64,000 bases of DNA from Ariolimax columbianus (lineage: Eukaryota; Mollusca; Gastropoda; Stylommatophora; Arionidae). The DNA lies in the NCBI GenBank assembly GCA_036924085.1, contig JAVGWX010000002.1:158183674-158247673 (forward strand), in the 5' to 3' direction. The position numbers and the translations under genes were made by a program. The notes below the pieces were generated by a model, which saw only the letters and a program-made list of their open reading frames with translations, ran no database searches and was not told the origin of the DNA. This document shows positions 45,704 through 57,194 of the stretch, piece by piece (position 1 is the first letter of the stretch; every line of letters begins with the position of its first letter).

Positions 45704-45995
45704 TCCTCCCTCCCTGTGCCATCCAGTCCTCCCTTCCTGTGCCATTCAGTCCTCCCTTCATGTGCCATCTAGTCCTCCCTTCCTGTGCCATCCAATCCTT
45801 TTCCTGTGCCATCCAGTCCTCCCTTCATGTGCCATCTAGTCCTCCCTTCCTGTGCCATCCAATCCTTTTCCTGTGCCATCCAGTCCTCCCTTCATGCGCC
45901 ATCCAGTCCTCATTTCCTGTGCCATCCAATCCTGTTCCTGTGCCATCCATTCCTCCCTTCCTGTGCCATCCAGTCCTCTCTTCCTGTACCACCCC
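45704..45995. repeat. Minisatellite of about 23 bp, about 13 copies
   Basis: Key word cttcctgtgccatccagtcc with short variants (atccttttcctg). A larger duplication covering several units is visible (two similar blocks starting near 45757 and 45817). Confidence 0.92.
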
Positions 45996-46240
45996 ATCTG
46001 AAGATAGGTGGCACTGACGAATGCACCTGTGGTACAAGGAAAATGACCGTTGAACATCTGCTGCACAATTGCCCGACATACGAGAAAGCACATGTGGCCA
46101 TCACCAGTGCCAACACTAGACAAGTTCTATGGCAGTGTCGACAGCCTCAGGATGACAGCTGCTTTCTTCGAACAAATACAAGTTGACGTCTGACAGCGTA
46201 CGAAGAAGAAGAAGAAACAGAAGAAGAAGAAGAAGAAGTA
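45996..46240 (+). mobile_element. LINE 3' end with zinc-knuckle and GAA tail
   Basis: Encodes KIGGTDECTCGTRKMTVEHL and then LHNCPTYEKAH, a C-x-C...H...C knuckle typical of the C-terminus of some non-LTR elements, then a decayed end and a tail of aagaagaag repeats (46205-46240). It is 5'-truncated. Minisatellite-like sequence (taccatccagtcc) resumes right after the tail, so it inserted in the preceding array. Confidence 0.85.
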
Positions 46241-46519
46241 CCATCCAGTCCAACTCTGTACACATCTTCTCCGTTATCTTTATTTTGCTCGAGCTCTCTT
46301 CGCCATGTGTTTTGACAAGCTCTACTTCTCTCGTCTTGGAGATTCCAGAATAGAGCCTGTCTTGTAATGCTCTCAGCTGGTTTTCATAATGTGTGTCCTA
46401 TGCAATGCCAGCACCACTCGTCACGTGTTTCCCTGGTATAAGTCCGACGCTTTCAAACAGTTCTACCTGAGTGAATTGATCATACCATTTCTTTGACTAT
46501 ATTCTACGAAGGTTAGGAG
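46241..46519. other. Unassigned spacer
   Basis: No supported gene. Confidence 0.5.
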
Positions 46520-47835
46520 ATTAACGTCTGGTCAGGTAAAACATACTGGTCAGACAATGTAAGTCAGGGTCAGGTAAAATATACTGGTCAGACAATGTTA
46601 GTCACGGTCAGGTAAAATATACTGATCAGACATGTTAGTCAGTGTCAGGTAAAATATACTGGTCAGACAATGTTAGTCAGGGTCAGGTAAAATATACTGA
46701 TCATACATGTTAGTCAGTGTCAGGTAAAATATACTGGTCAGACAATGTTAGTCAGTGTCAGGTAAAATATACTGATCAGACATGTTAGTCAGTGTCAGGT
46801 AAAATATACTGGTCAGACAATGTTAGTCAGGGTCAGGTAAAATATACTGGTCAGACAATGTTAGTCAGGGTCAGGTAAAATATACTGGTCAGACAATGTT
46901 AGTCAGGGTCAGGTAAAATATACTGGTCAGACAATGTTAGTCAGGGTCAGGTAAAATATACTGGTCAGACAATGTTAGTCAGGGTCAGGTAAAATATACT
47001 GATCAGACATGTTAGTCAGGGTCAGGTAAAATATACTGGTCAGACAATGTTAGTCAGTGTCAGGTAAAATATACTGGTCAGACATGTTAGTCAGTGTCAG
47101 GTAAAATATACTGGTCAGACAATGTTAGTCAGGGTCAGGTAAAATATACTGGTCAGACAATGTTAGTCAGTGTCAGGTAAAATATACTGGTCAGACATGT
47201 TAGTCAGTGTCAGGTAAAATATACTGGTCAGACAATGTTAGTCAGGGTCAGGTAAAATATACTGATCAGACAATGTTAATCAGGGTCAGGTAAAATATAC
47301 TGGTCAGACAATGTTAGTCAGGGTCAGGTAAAATATACTGGTCAGACAATGTTAGTCAGGGTCAGGTAAAATATACTGGTCAGACAATGTTAGTCAGGGT
47401 CAGGTAAAATATACTGGTCAGACATGTTAGTCAGGGTCAGGTAAAATATACTGGTCAGACAATGTTAGTCAGGGTCAGGTAAAATATACTGGTCAGACAA
47501 TGTTAGTCAGGGTCAGGTAAAATATACTGGTCAGACATGTTAGTCAGGGTCAGGTAAAATATACTGGTCAGACAATGTTAGTCAGGGTCAGGTAAAATAT
47601 ACTGGTCAGACAATGTTAGTCAGGGTCAGGTAAAATATACTGGTCAGACAATGTTAGTCAGGGTCAGGTAAAATATACTGGTCAGACAATGTTAGTCAGG
47701 GTCAGGTAAAATATACTGGTCAGACAATGTTAGTCAGGGTCAGGTAAAATATACTGATCAGACATGTTAGTCAGGGTCAGGTAAAATATACTGGTCAGAC
47801 AATGTTAGTCAGGGTCAGGTAAAATATACTGATCA
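46520..47835. repeat. 38-bp minisatellite, about 34 copies, with 36-bp variants
   Basis: Key word caggtaaaatatactggtca. The 36-bp variant lacks two bases (gacatg in place of gacaatg plus one); ctgatca and ctggtca forms recur. The core of about 30 bp is homologous to the inverse complement of the 46-bp array at 4201-4702. Confidence 0.96.
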
Positions 47836-48070
47836 CGACTCAAATCATTCTCTCATGTAGTTCTCAATTGAAACATGTTTTTTCATGGCTGTCGGAATAC
47901 AGAGCAGGTGTGTCGACGTGATCTCCGTAGTAGTGAGCGACACGCAGAAGAAGCCAGCATAGCAATACTGTATGGAAAACCCCGGCCCACCTTCATGGTA
48001 ACCTTAGGGATATGATGAGAGATAGTGCAAACAGCCGCTAAACGCCCTTTTCAAAGAATAATCAGCAACT

Positions 48071-48103
<33 letters not shown>

Positions 48104-48337
48104 TCTCTATGCTGTTCATGCAACCCCTCATGACATGATGTACCCTTATCGTTATTTGAGTTAGTTTTTGCTCCTGATGTTCTAGAGCCGTGCGTTAGAT
48201 AGGACTGGACTTTACGATGGAGCTGCATATTTGTATTTCTGTGTTGGATTTAATATCTTTTGATTTTCAAAAGTTTTCTAATACAAAGACACCCCCTCTC
48301 ATTATTTGTATTCTTGTGATCTCATTTGATATCTCTA
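47836..48337. other. Unassigned sequence with a CAA microsatellite
   Basis: CAA tract at about 48070-48112. No supported gene. Confidence 0.6.
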
Positions 48338-49024
48338 TCTGTACCCTCTACCTGTACCCTCTATCTGTACCCTCTATCTGTACCCTCTATCAGTACCCTC
48401 TACTGTACCCTCTATATGTACCCTCTATCTGTACCCTCTATCTGTACCCTCTATCTGTACCCTCTATATGTACTCTCTATCTGTACCCTTTATATGTACT
48501 ATCTATCTGTACCCTCTATATGTACCCTCTATCTGTATCCTCTATCTGCACCCTCTATATGTACCCTCTATCTGCACCCTCTATCTGCACCCTCTACCTG
48601 TACCCTCTATCTGCACCCTCTACCTGTACCCTCTATCTGCACCCTCTATCTGCACCCTCTATCTGTACCCTCTATATGTACCCTCTATATGTACCCTCTA
48701 TCTGTACCCTCTATCTGTACCCTCTATCTGCACCCTCTTTATGTACCCTCTATCTGCACCCTCTACATGTACCCTCTATCTGCACCCTCTACCTGTACCC
48801 TCTATCTGCACCCGCTATCTGTACCCTATATCTGTACCCTCTATCTGTACCTTCTATATGTACCCTCTATCTGCACCCTCTATCTGTACCCTGAATCTGT
48901 ACCCTCTATCTGTACCCTCTATCTGTACCCTCTATATGTACCCTCTATCTGTACCCTCTATCTGTACCCTCTATATGTACCCTCTATCTGTACCCTCTAT
49001 CTGTACCCTCTATCTGTACCCTCC
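48338..49024. repeat. 13-bp minisatellite, about 52 copies
   Basis: The unit is close to taccctctatctg with atatg and tgcac variants scattered. Because 13 is not a multiple of three and lacks stops, three plus frames of 210-236 codons are open; they are not genes. Confidence 0.96.
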
Positions 49025-49310
49025 TATTTTGCCTAGATTGTTACCAAGAAACACAAATTATTTTAAATCCCGCAGGAGCGTGTCTCCCAAAACAACATGA
49101 ATGTCACAGGTTGCGTGCATTCTCCAAATATTTTACCATATCTCTGCACGTTCTCAGTTCAAGTTGCTGTGGTCTCTCAACTTATGAGAGAGTTTCCCAG
49201 GAGAAGCAGAACAGTAAACTGTTGCTACAATAAGGGCAGGCTAAGGAGAAAGTTGGGCTTCTGGTTGGCAACCACTGCAAATGACAGGAAACAGGCTTTC
49301 ACAGAAACTG
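49025..49310. other. Unassigned spacer
   Basis: A 72-codon frame at 49097-49315 shows no domain. Confidence 0.4.
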
Positions 49311-49580
49311 GTTAGGGTAAGCTGGTTAGGGTAAGATGGTTAGGGTAAGCTGGTTAGGGTAAGCTGGTTAGGTAAACTGGTTAGGGTAAGCTGGTTAGGG
49401 TAAGCTGGTTATTATAGGCTGGTTATGGTAAGCTGGTTAGGGTAAGCTGGTTAGGGTTAGCTGGTTAGGGTAAGCTGGTTAGAGTAAGCTGATTAGGGTA
49501 AGCTGGTTAGAGTACGCTGGTTAGGATAAGCTGGTTAGAGTAAGCTGATTAGGGCAAGCTGGTTAGGATTAACTGGCTAG
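49311..49580. repeat. 14-bp minisatellite containing TTAGGG words
   Basis: The unit is close to ggttagggtaagct, about 19 copies with ataagct, agagtaagct and similar variants. Confidence 0.94.
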
Positions 49581-49647
49581 GGTAATTCAAATACACTGTC
49601 GAACCAATGCTGAAATAAAATGACAAGAAACGGGCGTTTTTAGAAAC

Positions 49648-49935
49648 TGGCTAGGGTAAGTTAAATGGTTACGGTAAGTTAAATGGCTAGGGTAAGTTAA
49701 ATGGTTAGGCTAAGTTAAATGGCTAGGGTAAGTTAAATGGTTAGGGTAAGTTAAATGGTTAGGGTAAGTTAAATGGTTAGGGTAAGTTAAATGATTAGGG
49801 TAAGTTAAATGGTTAGGGTAAGTTAACTGGTTAGAGTAAGTTAAATGGTTAGGGTAAGTTAAATGGTTAGGGTAAGTTAAATGGTTAGAGTAAGTTAAAT
49901 GGTTAGGGTAAGTTAAATGGTTAGAGTAAGGTGAA
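49648..49935. repeat. 18-bp minisatellite containing TTAGGG words
   Basis: The unit is close to taagttaaatggttaggg, about 16 copies. It shares ggttagggtaag with the 14-bp array just upstream, and an aactggctagggtaa word bridges the two, so they probably derive from one array. Confidence 0.94.
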
Positions 49936-50712
49936 TGCGGTGTCGGACGGACCTGAGCTGAAAGAAATGAAGCAATATTAAAATTGGTTTAACATTTTTG
50001 TATGGCCTAGAACTACCGCACGGACTATAGTATGAGAAACACTCTCGTCAGATCTGCAACCAAATTAGCTCTGATCGCAGCCCGTCTCCCTTAGAGATCA
50101 CAGATACGTATTATTTGAATTATTGTTGTCTCTGGTGTCAGAAGCGGTACACAATGGGAGCTCGTTCATACCTGTCCTGTGTATAAACATCTTTGATTCG
50201 ATCTGTCTGTCTTACTGGGAGTATTTAGGAAGCTCCTGTGTGCTTTCAGGCGGCAAAGGAAACTGAAAATGTCTCACAATCTGCGTCCATGGCAAGTGAG
50301 TTAATTCGTTAAATCTCTTCTGCCTAAATTACTTATTATGCTTATGCGTGGTTCAGCGGAACGGATCAAAGGCATTTTCATGCAGAAGATTACACAACCA
50401 AGTGATCTGATCATCAGAAGTTTTCATAATGATAAGAAGGTGTGCACACAGCAACCTTGGCAGAATAGAGACAAATATAAGCTATATTGAAGAATAACAG
50501 TCTTCGTCAATGACAACCAACTATTCAATTGAAAATAACTAGGCCAGCAGACTGTTAGGCGCCATCGATGCTGCACTTAATAACCCACCTAACTATGGTC
50601 AGTGTTATGTCATGTCATTCAGTTAGTCGACTTTTGCGACTTGCTTTCTGTGGGGCAGTGTGTTATTCATGTCTTTGTCATACACAAAGACCTCGGTAGA
50701 TCATTCGGGACT
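49936..50712. other. Unassigned sequence
   Basis: About 780 bp with no recognisable repeat or domain. Confidence 0.5.
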
Positions 50713-51420
50713 ATGAAGAACTTTCATGTGGGACTTTCATGGGGGACTTTCATGTGGAGTTTTCATGAGGGGCTTTCATGTGTAGCTTTTATGTTGGGCA
50801 TTTTTAAGTGGGGTTTTTATGTTGTGATTTCGTGTTTGGTTTTTTAAACGGGGCTTCTATGTTGGGATTTCATGTGGGGCTTTTATCCGGGGCTTTCATG
50901 TGGGGTTTTTATGTAGGGTTTTTATGAAGGGTTTTTCATGTGGGGTTTATTTGTTGGGCATTTATGAGGGGCTTTTATGTGGGGTTTTGATGTGGGGTTT
51001 TGATGTGGGGTTTTTATGTTGGGATTTCATGTGGGGTTTTTATGAGGGGCTTTTATGTGAGACTTTGATCTAGGGCGTTTATATGTGGCCTTAATGTCAG
51101 ATTTTCATGTTGAGCTATCACTTAAGTTTTTGATACCGGACTTTCAAATGAGGATTTGGTGTAGAGCTTTCATATGAGGATTTGGTGTAGGGATTTCATG
51201 TGGGGATTTGGTGTAGGGCTTTCATATGAGGATTTGGTGTAGGTTTCATATGAGGCTTTGATGTGAAGTTTTTATGTTGTGCTATCCTGTGTGACTTTTA
51301 TTTACGGCTTTCATTTGAAAATAGAATGTTTAGCTGTCATATGGGGGCTTTGATTTAGGCCTTTCAAATTTGGCGTTCACATGTTGGTTTATATGTGGCG
51401 TTCCCGCGTGGCTTCCATGC
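50713..51420. repeat. Degenerate G/T-rich tandem repeat of about 17-23 bp
   Basis: Words of the form gggctttcatgtgggg and ggtttttatg recur with strong divergence. A longer subunit (catatgaggatttggtgtag) is repeated three to four times near 51145-51245. Confidence 0.85.
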
Positions 51421-51674
51421 GGGCTTGGCTTCCATAGAGAGCGTACAAGAATATTTGTTGTCTATCTATCTCTATATCTGAATACAATACTCTCTCTGAA
51501 TGTAACAGTTACGAACACGCCAATAAATATTGTGTTCTCTTTCATTTATGAGGTCCACTAAATGGAATTTAATGGACAGAGGGATATAGGCCGGTCTGCC
51601 TTGTCAGTCGAGGAGCCACTGGCTGGGTGGTTTGAATATGGGTCTACTCACCCCCAGAACATGCATTCTTGTTC
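51421..51674. other. Unassigned spacer
   Basis: No supported feature. Confidence 0.5.
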
Positions 51675-51955
51675 TTCGTCTTCTTCTTCGTTCGCTCTCA
51701 ATCTCCCACTACCAAACCCTGAAAGGGCTTAAGTAGCAGAATGTAGTTCAGAGAACGGAATGCGTTGTGTCGTAGTTTACAGCGTGGCTGCGATATTTGC
51801 ATCTTTCGGTCCAACACATTCGACTTCAGCAAACATTTTTTGAGTACCGGGTTAGCATTCCCTCTTCGATCCCTTCTCCTTAGCCAGTCTGCCCAGCTGC
51901 AGCCTGTTATCCAGGATCACCGCGTGGAGGTGTAGAAGGGTCTTGGCAGCTATGG
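51675..51955 (+). mobile_element. Dispersed repeat X, copy with about two-fold tail
   Basis: Aligns with 44870-45135 along its full length (gaacggaatgcgttgtgtcg, tttcggtccaacacattcga, ggtgtagaagggtcttggca). Confidence 0.88.
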
Positions 51956-52145
51956 TTCGCTGGCCCTGACGCTAGCAGCCAGCTATGGGTTGCTGACCCC
52001 TGCAGCTCATGCGCTGCTCAGCTATGGGTCGCTGACCACTACAGCTCATGCGCTGCTCAGCTCTGGTTCGCTGGCCCTGACGCTAGCAGTCAGCTATGGG
52101 TCGCTGACCCCTGCAGCTCATGCGCTGCTCAACATCTTGATCCCG
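51956..52145. repeat. Tandem tail of repeat X, about two copies with a nested short repeat
   Basis: Two gttcgctggccctgacgcta segments with a shorter internal repeat (tgggtcgctgaccactacag) between them, ending in ctcaacatcttgatccc. It corresponds to the 86-bp unit at 45.1-45.6 kb. Confidence 0.88.
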
Positions 52146-53094
52146 AACATGCATTCAAATCCTGTTATATGGCTTAGATTTGTTTTTCATTTGAATGTAA
52201 AATTAAAATAAACATCCTGCACAGGGTATATACTGCAGGACCAAGCGGCTTTTATTCCTTAGCACTGTTTTCTCCGGGCGAACCGCAGCAGCTGGAATAA
52301 ACGTCGTAGATATAGTTCTGGCACATGTCGTAAAGTGTGCAGACAAGGTTTCCTTATCTCAACTGGGTAATCAAAAACCTAGATTCTTAACAGGGTTTTG
52401 AATCCGTGTGCTATTGTCCAGAAGAAATATACTCTACCGACTTTGTCACGCAGTTCGCTAATGCAGTATTAAATATGTTCAATCCTTACCTATCACGTAT
52501 ACCACCCTGTGATGTTTTTCATATGTGCGCCTAGGCTGCGCAACAGGTCGGCGCGTATGTTTGACACCCCACCCCCTGAGCAAAGGCCAGTGTCAGGGGT
52601 TCCCCTCCAAATCCTGCTCGTGACTCTACTCAAACCATATGCAACATTTACTTCCAGAGTTGTTGTTGTTCGTACAACCATCTGGGCCATGTGTTTCCGC
52701 CATGCTTAACGTCAAACTTAAGAACATCCTGAAATTTGAAACAGGTCTCGCATCATCTTCCCCCCACAACCTTGTTGCAGACACAATCAGGCATGCACGA
52801 GCACTAGGGAGCAGTACGTGCCACGCACGCGCAGACCTCCAGGGTTATTAGCACCCATGTAGCGCGTTATTGACGTCTGTTTACTGTTAGTTTGTGCAGT
52901 ATTGCATCCATCTGCATGTTTACGGAAGGTACTTCACAAACGTATCTTTGCGTGCTTGTTCTAGAGATTTTTTACCTGAACATTCTGCAGAGAAATGCAG
53001 ATCTGGCATCGGACTGAGGGCCTTACTGCGTCGAATCTGAAATAATAAAGACATTTGGATTTTTTTGTCTACTAGGGTAAAGAAGCCAAGCCCG
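52146..53094. other. Unassigned sequence, about 950 bp
   Basis: Open frames of 63-70 codons on both strands lack recognisable domains. A short GTT tract lies near 52660. Confidence 0.45.
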
Positions 53095-53268
53095 AAATAC
53101 GTGAATCTACTTCCAAATGTGTGAGTCTACGTCCCTAAACGCGAGTCTACGTCCAAATGTGTGAGTCTACGTCCAAAAACGCGAGTCTGCGTCCAGTTGT
53201 GTGAGTTTACTTCCAAATGTGTGAGTTTACGTCCAGATGTGTGAGTCTACGCCCAAATACGTGAACTC
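53095..53268. repeat. 20-bp tandem repeat, about 9 copies
   Basis: The unit is close to acgtccaaatgtgtgagtct, with acgcgagtct and gttgtgtg variants. Confidence 0.92.
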
Positions 53269-53278
53269 GTTTTAGCTA

Positions 53279-53510
53279 TAATCATCATCATCACCACCAC
53301 CATCATCACCACCACCACCATCATCACCACCACCACGATCATCACCACCACCACCATCATCACCCCCACCACCATCATCATCACCACCACCATCATCACC
53401 ACCACCACCATCATCACCACCACCACCATCACCACCACACCATCATCACCACCACCACCATCATCACCACCACCACCATCATCACCACCACCACCACCAT
53501 TATCGTTGCC
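53279..53510. repeat. CAC/CAT trinucleotide microsatellite
   Basis: catcatcaccaccaccac-type tract. Looser ATC repeats continue to about 53600. Confidence 0.97.
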
Positions 53511-53704
53511 ATCAACCCAACAAATAATTTCACCCTCATTATTATATCCATTATCGCCGCAGTCATCACCACGACCATCATCTTCAGCTCTATCATCATC
53601 AACCTCGTAACCGTTTCAGTTCTGCTGTACTGTTTTCGCCTCTATATTCTTACATATTATCGTTTTGTCTAAAATAATGTGTTCGTCTTCACATTATTTA
53701 CTTT

Positions 53705-53985
53705 ACGCACTTTCTCTCTTTCTCTCTTCCTCTCTTTTCAGTCAGTTACTTAGTCTGTCAGTTTGTCAGTCTGCCTGTCTGTCTGTCTTTCTGTCTGTCT
53801 ATTTACTTATTTATCTGCCTGTCTGTTTACTTGTTTGTCTGCCTGCCTGTCTCATCTGCCTTGTTTGTCTGTCTGTCTGTTCCTCTGTCCGCCCTCGCAC
53901 CCACCAGTCCGTCTGTCAGACCGTCCGACTGTCTGTCCCTCTGTCTGCCCACCAGTCCGTCTGTCAGAGCCTATCTGCCCATCAG
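53705..53985. repeat. TCTC and TCTG microsatellite cluster
   Basis: tctctttc tracts, then ctgtctgt and gtctgcctgcctgtc, then cgtctgtcag words. Frames rich in C, L and S are artefacts. Confidence 0.92.
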
Positions 53986-54069
53986 TTACTCCGTAATTCT
54001 CATTCGCTCTTTCTCTCTTACTCAACCCCTCTCCTTCCTCTCTCTCTCTCGTGTTCGCTATCCACCTAT

Positions 54070-54425
54070 TAATGGAGGCCTGACTCACCAAGGACGTAAA
54101 GCGGTCGCCTTAGTATAGAACAAGCTGAGACCCACCCCAATGACGCCCCGGCTCAAACACCCCAGCCCCGATGGCGATGTCTTATGTCGTTGTTGTCTAA
54201 TACCCACAAGAAGAAAGTTTATTCTCTTGTGCATCCAGAAAAGGACCTTTCTTCCATGCGGTTGTGCTATACTTGGCTTCATCTGCGTGACGCTCACTGC
54301 TACAGGGAACACGTCAATCTACATCTCGTAATCCAGACTGCCTTGAGAACAGCCTGTTTCCAGGAAACGCAACACGAAAGAGAGACAGTGGTCTTTGCTA
54401 GTATATTGTGCCTGACCGAACTAGC
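54070..54425 (-). mobile_element. Dispersed repeat Z, copy 2
   Basis: Partner of 3110-3430. This copy extends further left (gaccaccaaggacgtaaagc-like region near 54083). The minus strand contains VTQMKPSIAQPHGR, close to NTQMKPSITQPTGR in copy 1. Confidence 0.65.
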
Positions 54426-54512
54426 ATCGCAGTTCCCTTTGTCTCACACTGACCCCCTTCAACACTTGCCCCAAAGTATCTATCAGTCTCCCATTTCTTT
54501 CGTTTTGTCGTT

Positions 54513-54735
54513 TTTCCCATAACGACGTTTTCCCATGTTCCACCCATAACGACGTTTTCCCATCTTCCACCCATAACGACGTTTTCCCATCTTCCACCAA
54601 TAACGAAGTTTTCCCATCTTCTACCCATAACGACGTTTTCCCATCTTCCACCCATAACGACGTTTTCCCATCTTCTACCCATAACGACCTATTCCCATAT
54701 TCCACCCATAACGACGTTTTCCCATTTTCCAGTTC
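54513..54735. repeat. 27-bp minisatellite, about 8 copies
   Basis: Key word ataacgacgttttcccatct followed by tccaccc. Both minus open frames of 94 codons are artefacts of the 27-bp period. Confidence 0.95.
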
Positions 54736-55130
54736 ATTCTTGCCTTGTTACCTCGCATAATATTGATATCTTTATTCTGTTGCCTCAAAGCATATTCGTC
54801 TCCTTCTTCTTCCCTTTTTTTTTTGCCGTTTTCACCCAAAGAAAACATGATTCCCTCATACTCTGCTTGTTTTGGTTGTTACCGTATGTTTACGTCGCTG
54901 GCTCCCCGAGTCCTTTTTGCGTTCATCAGCTCAGTAGAAAGCAATAAACCTCAAAGAAAATACATATTTATCTTGATAGAGTTTCAAAAACATGAGTTGA
55001 TGCTCTGAATGCAGTCATATTATACTGCACCGCGAAAACTCCTTCTAATCCTTCTTTTCTCATGTGGTAAATCTTCTCAAGTGGTAAATAGTTCCCACGT
55101 CTATACTTCTTCAGGTCACACAACTTGACC
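54736..55130. other. Unassigned sequence
   Basis: An 87-codon frame at 54745-55008 has hydrophobic stretches but no known domain and no supporting context. Confidence 0.4.
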
Positions 55131-56090
55131 TATTACAGAATAGCATATCACAAGGTCATGACCACACCGCCTTTTTGCCAGGCCATAAAACATGACCTAT
55201 TACAGAATTGCACATCACAAGGTTTCGACATGAATTCTTCGCAAGATAACAAACCCTAGGGTCTCAACCCCATCTCTTCTTCGTAGGGTCATATAACATG
55301 ATCTATTACTAGATAACAAACCCTGGGGTCTCAACCCCATCTCTTTTTCGTAGGGTCATATAACATGATCTATTACAAGATAACAAACCCTGGGGTCTCA
55401 ACCCCATCTCTTCTTCGTAGGGTCAAATAACATGATCTATTACAAGATAACAAACCCTGGGGTCTCAACCCCATCTCTTCTTCGTAGGGTCATAAAACTT
55501 GCCCTATTACAAGATAACAAACCCTGGGGTCTCAACCCCATCTCTTCTTCGTAGGGTCATATAACATGATGTATTACAAGATAACAAACCCTGGGGTCTC
55601 AACCCCATCTCTTCTTCGTAGGGTCATAAAACTTGACCTATTACAAGATAACAAACCCTGGGGTCTCAACCCCATCTCTTCTTCGTAGGGTCAAATAACA
55701 TGATGTATTACAAGATAACAAACCCTGGGGTCTCAACCCCATCTCTTCTTCGTAGGGTCATAAAACTTGACCTATTACAAGATAACAAACCCTGGGGTCT
55801 CAACCCCATCTCTTCTTCGTAGGGTCATATAACATGATGTATTACAAGATAACAAACCCTGGGGTCTCAACCCCATCTCTTCTTCGTAGGGTCATAAAAC
55901 TTGACCTATTACAAGATAACAAACCCTGGGGTCTCAACCCCATCTCTTCTTCGTAGGGTCAAATAACATGATGTATTACAAGATAACAAACCCTGGGGTC
56001 TCAACCCCATCTCTTCTTCGTAGGGTCATAAAACTTGACCTATTACAAGATAACAAACCATAGGGTCTCGATGCCACCCCTACTCCGCCA
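55131..56090. repeat. 67-bp minisatellite with a 268-bp higher-order repeat
   Basis: About 12 regular units (55235-56060) with diverged edge units on both sides. Each contains aacaaaccctggggtctcaa and a small hairpin tggggt-ctca-acccca. The segment after gggtc alternates between ataaaacttgacc and either atataacatgatg or aaataacatgatg in a strict order, giving a four-unit period. Confidence 0.95.
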
Positions 56091-56704
56091 GATCACAAAA
56101 CCTGAACGTTTACAGAATACACTGTGGTTTGGACCAAATCTCTTCGAACATCATTTCTCTTGATGGCTGTTGTAAATAAATAAACACCCAGAGCATGTCT
56201 GTCTGAGCGGCGCGTGTTCAAGTACAGTCGGATAATGAAAGCGGTCCTTTCATCTGGCTCTCATATATTTATAACATCAAGCACGTCCGTTCTGATTCAG
56301 TTTTTGGTCGCTGCACACGACCTTATCCAGGTACAGCGCGTGCTCAATATATCAGCACCTCATATTTTGAGCTTCAATAGTTATTTTTCTTAGGAAAATT
56401 CAGATTCACTTATTCGTTTCAATGCTACTATTACAAGTACAGATCCACTTGTTCCTTCTCTTTTTACTATTATGAGTGTAGATCCATCTTTACGAGTCAG
56501 TTTTCTAAGCATAAAAGCAGATCCAATTGTCGTCTAATACTTTTACTAATATAAGTGCAGATCTATCTTCGCGAGTTTCTCTTCTTAATTAATATAGTCC
56601 ATTAGAGAGGGTGAGAGGCCTTCGTGACGGGGTTATACAATGTGTCGCGTTTCCTGGAAAGAGAAACAAACAAATAGAGACGCACTGACGAGTGTAGGCG
56701 TCGG
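56091..56704. other. Unassigned sequence with an eroded tandem repeat
   Basis: agtacagatccactt, gtgtagatccatctt and gtgcagatctatctt words between 56425 and 56575 look like an old, decayed array of about 50-60 bp. No gene. Confidence 0.45.
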
Positions 56705-57020
56705 TAAATAACTTTTGACAGCCATTAGAATTAGGCAAGTCAGATATTTTGGTCATATAAAAAGACACGATACTTTATAGACAACATTACTGGAGAAGGA
56801 GGTTGAAGGTTGGCTGACTAGTAGTGGACAGCGCTGGGATCGCAACATCAAGAGCTATCGTCAGCCTGGCAGAGTGTACCGCAAAGACAAGAGCTATCGT
56901 CAGCCTGGCAGAGTGTACCGCAAAGACAAGAGCTATCGTCAGCCTGGCAGAGTGTACCGCAAAGACAAGAGCTCAGCTCCATTGCAGCCAACCTTCGTTG
57001 CATAGACGGCACTTGAAATT
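56705..57020 (+). mobile_element. LINE C-terminal fragment with an internal 39-bp expansion
   Basis: Plus-strand words: RQVRYFGHIKRHDTL near 56735, then GQRWDRNIK, SLAECTAKTRA, and in another frame SSIAANLRCIDGT. These match the end of RTE-like LINE polyproteins (the FGH.IRHD, SLAEC and WR.IAAN blocks). Stops and frameshifts are present. It ends near 57015, followed by an A-rich stretch. Confidence 0.75.
56851..56967. repeat. 39-bp tandem expansion, three copies, in the LINE C-terminus
   Basis: Starts at 56851, 56890 and 56929 with identical sequence; encodes SLAECTAKTRAIV three times in one frame. Confidence 0.96.
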
Positions 57021-57094
57021 CAAAATTAAATTTAAAAACAAAAAGTAGTTGTTCTCCTTATTTCTCTATTCACCTAGACCATGTGCGGTGTCCT

Positions 57095-57150
57095 GCGGTT
57101 GTTATTTTGCGCCTGTCGGCCCAGTGCATCGACTTCGGCATGCATTTTAT
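57095..57150 (+). mobile_element. Diverged fragment of dispersed repeat X
   Basis: ttgcgcctgtcggccca, then cgacttcggcatgcatttt align with ttgcacctttcggtcca, then cgacttcgccaggcatttt at 45.0 kb. Confidence 0.5.
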
Positions 57151-57194
57151 GTAAGACTGCTTCCTCTTGCATTTTCTAAGGGTTTGCTTCCCCG

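Noticed and set aside
48217..49100. Three overlapping plus frames of 210-236 codons
   Set aside because: Produced by the 13-bp unit; all three frames are open over the same DNA.
54745..55008. Possible small membrane protein of 87 codons
   Set aside because: Hydrophobic but without homology I recognise, without supporting signals, and in a T-rich region where such frames are common.
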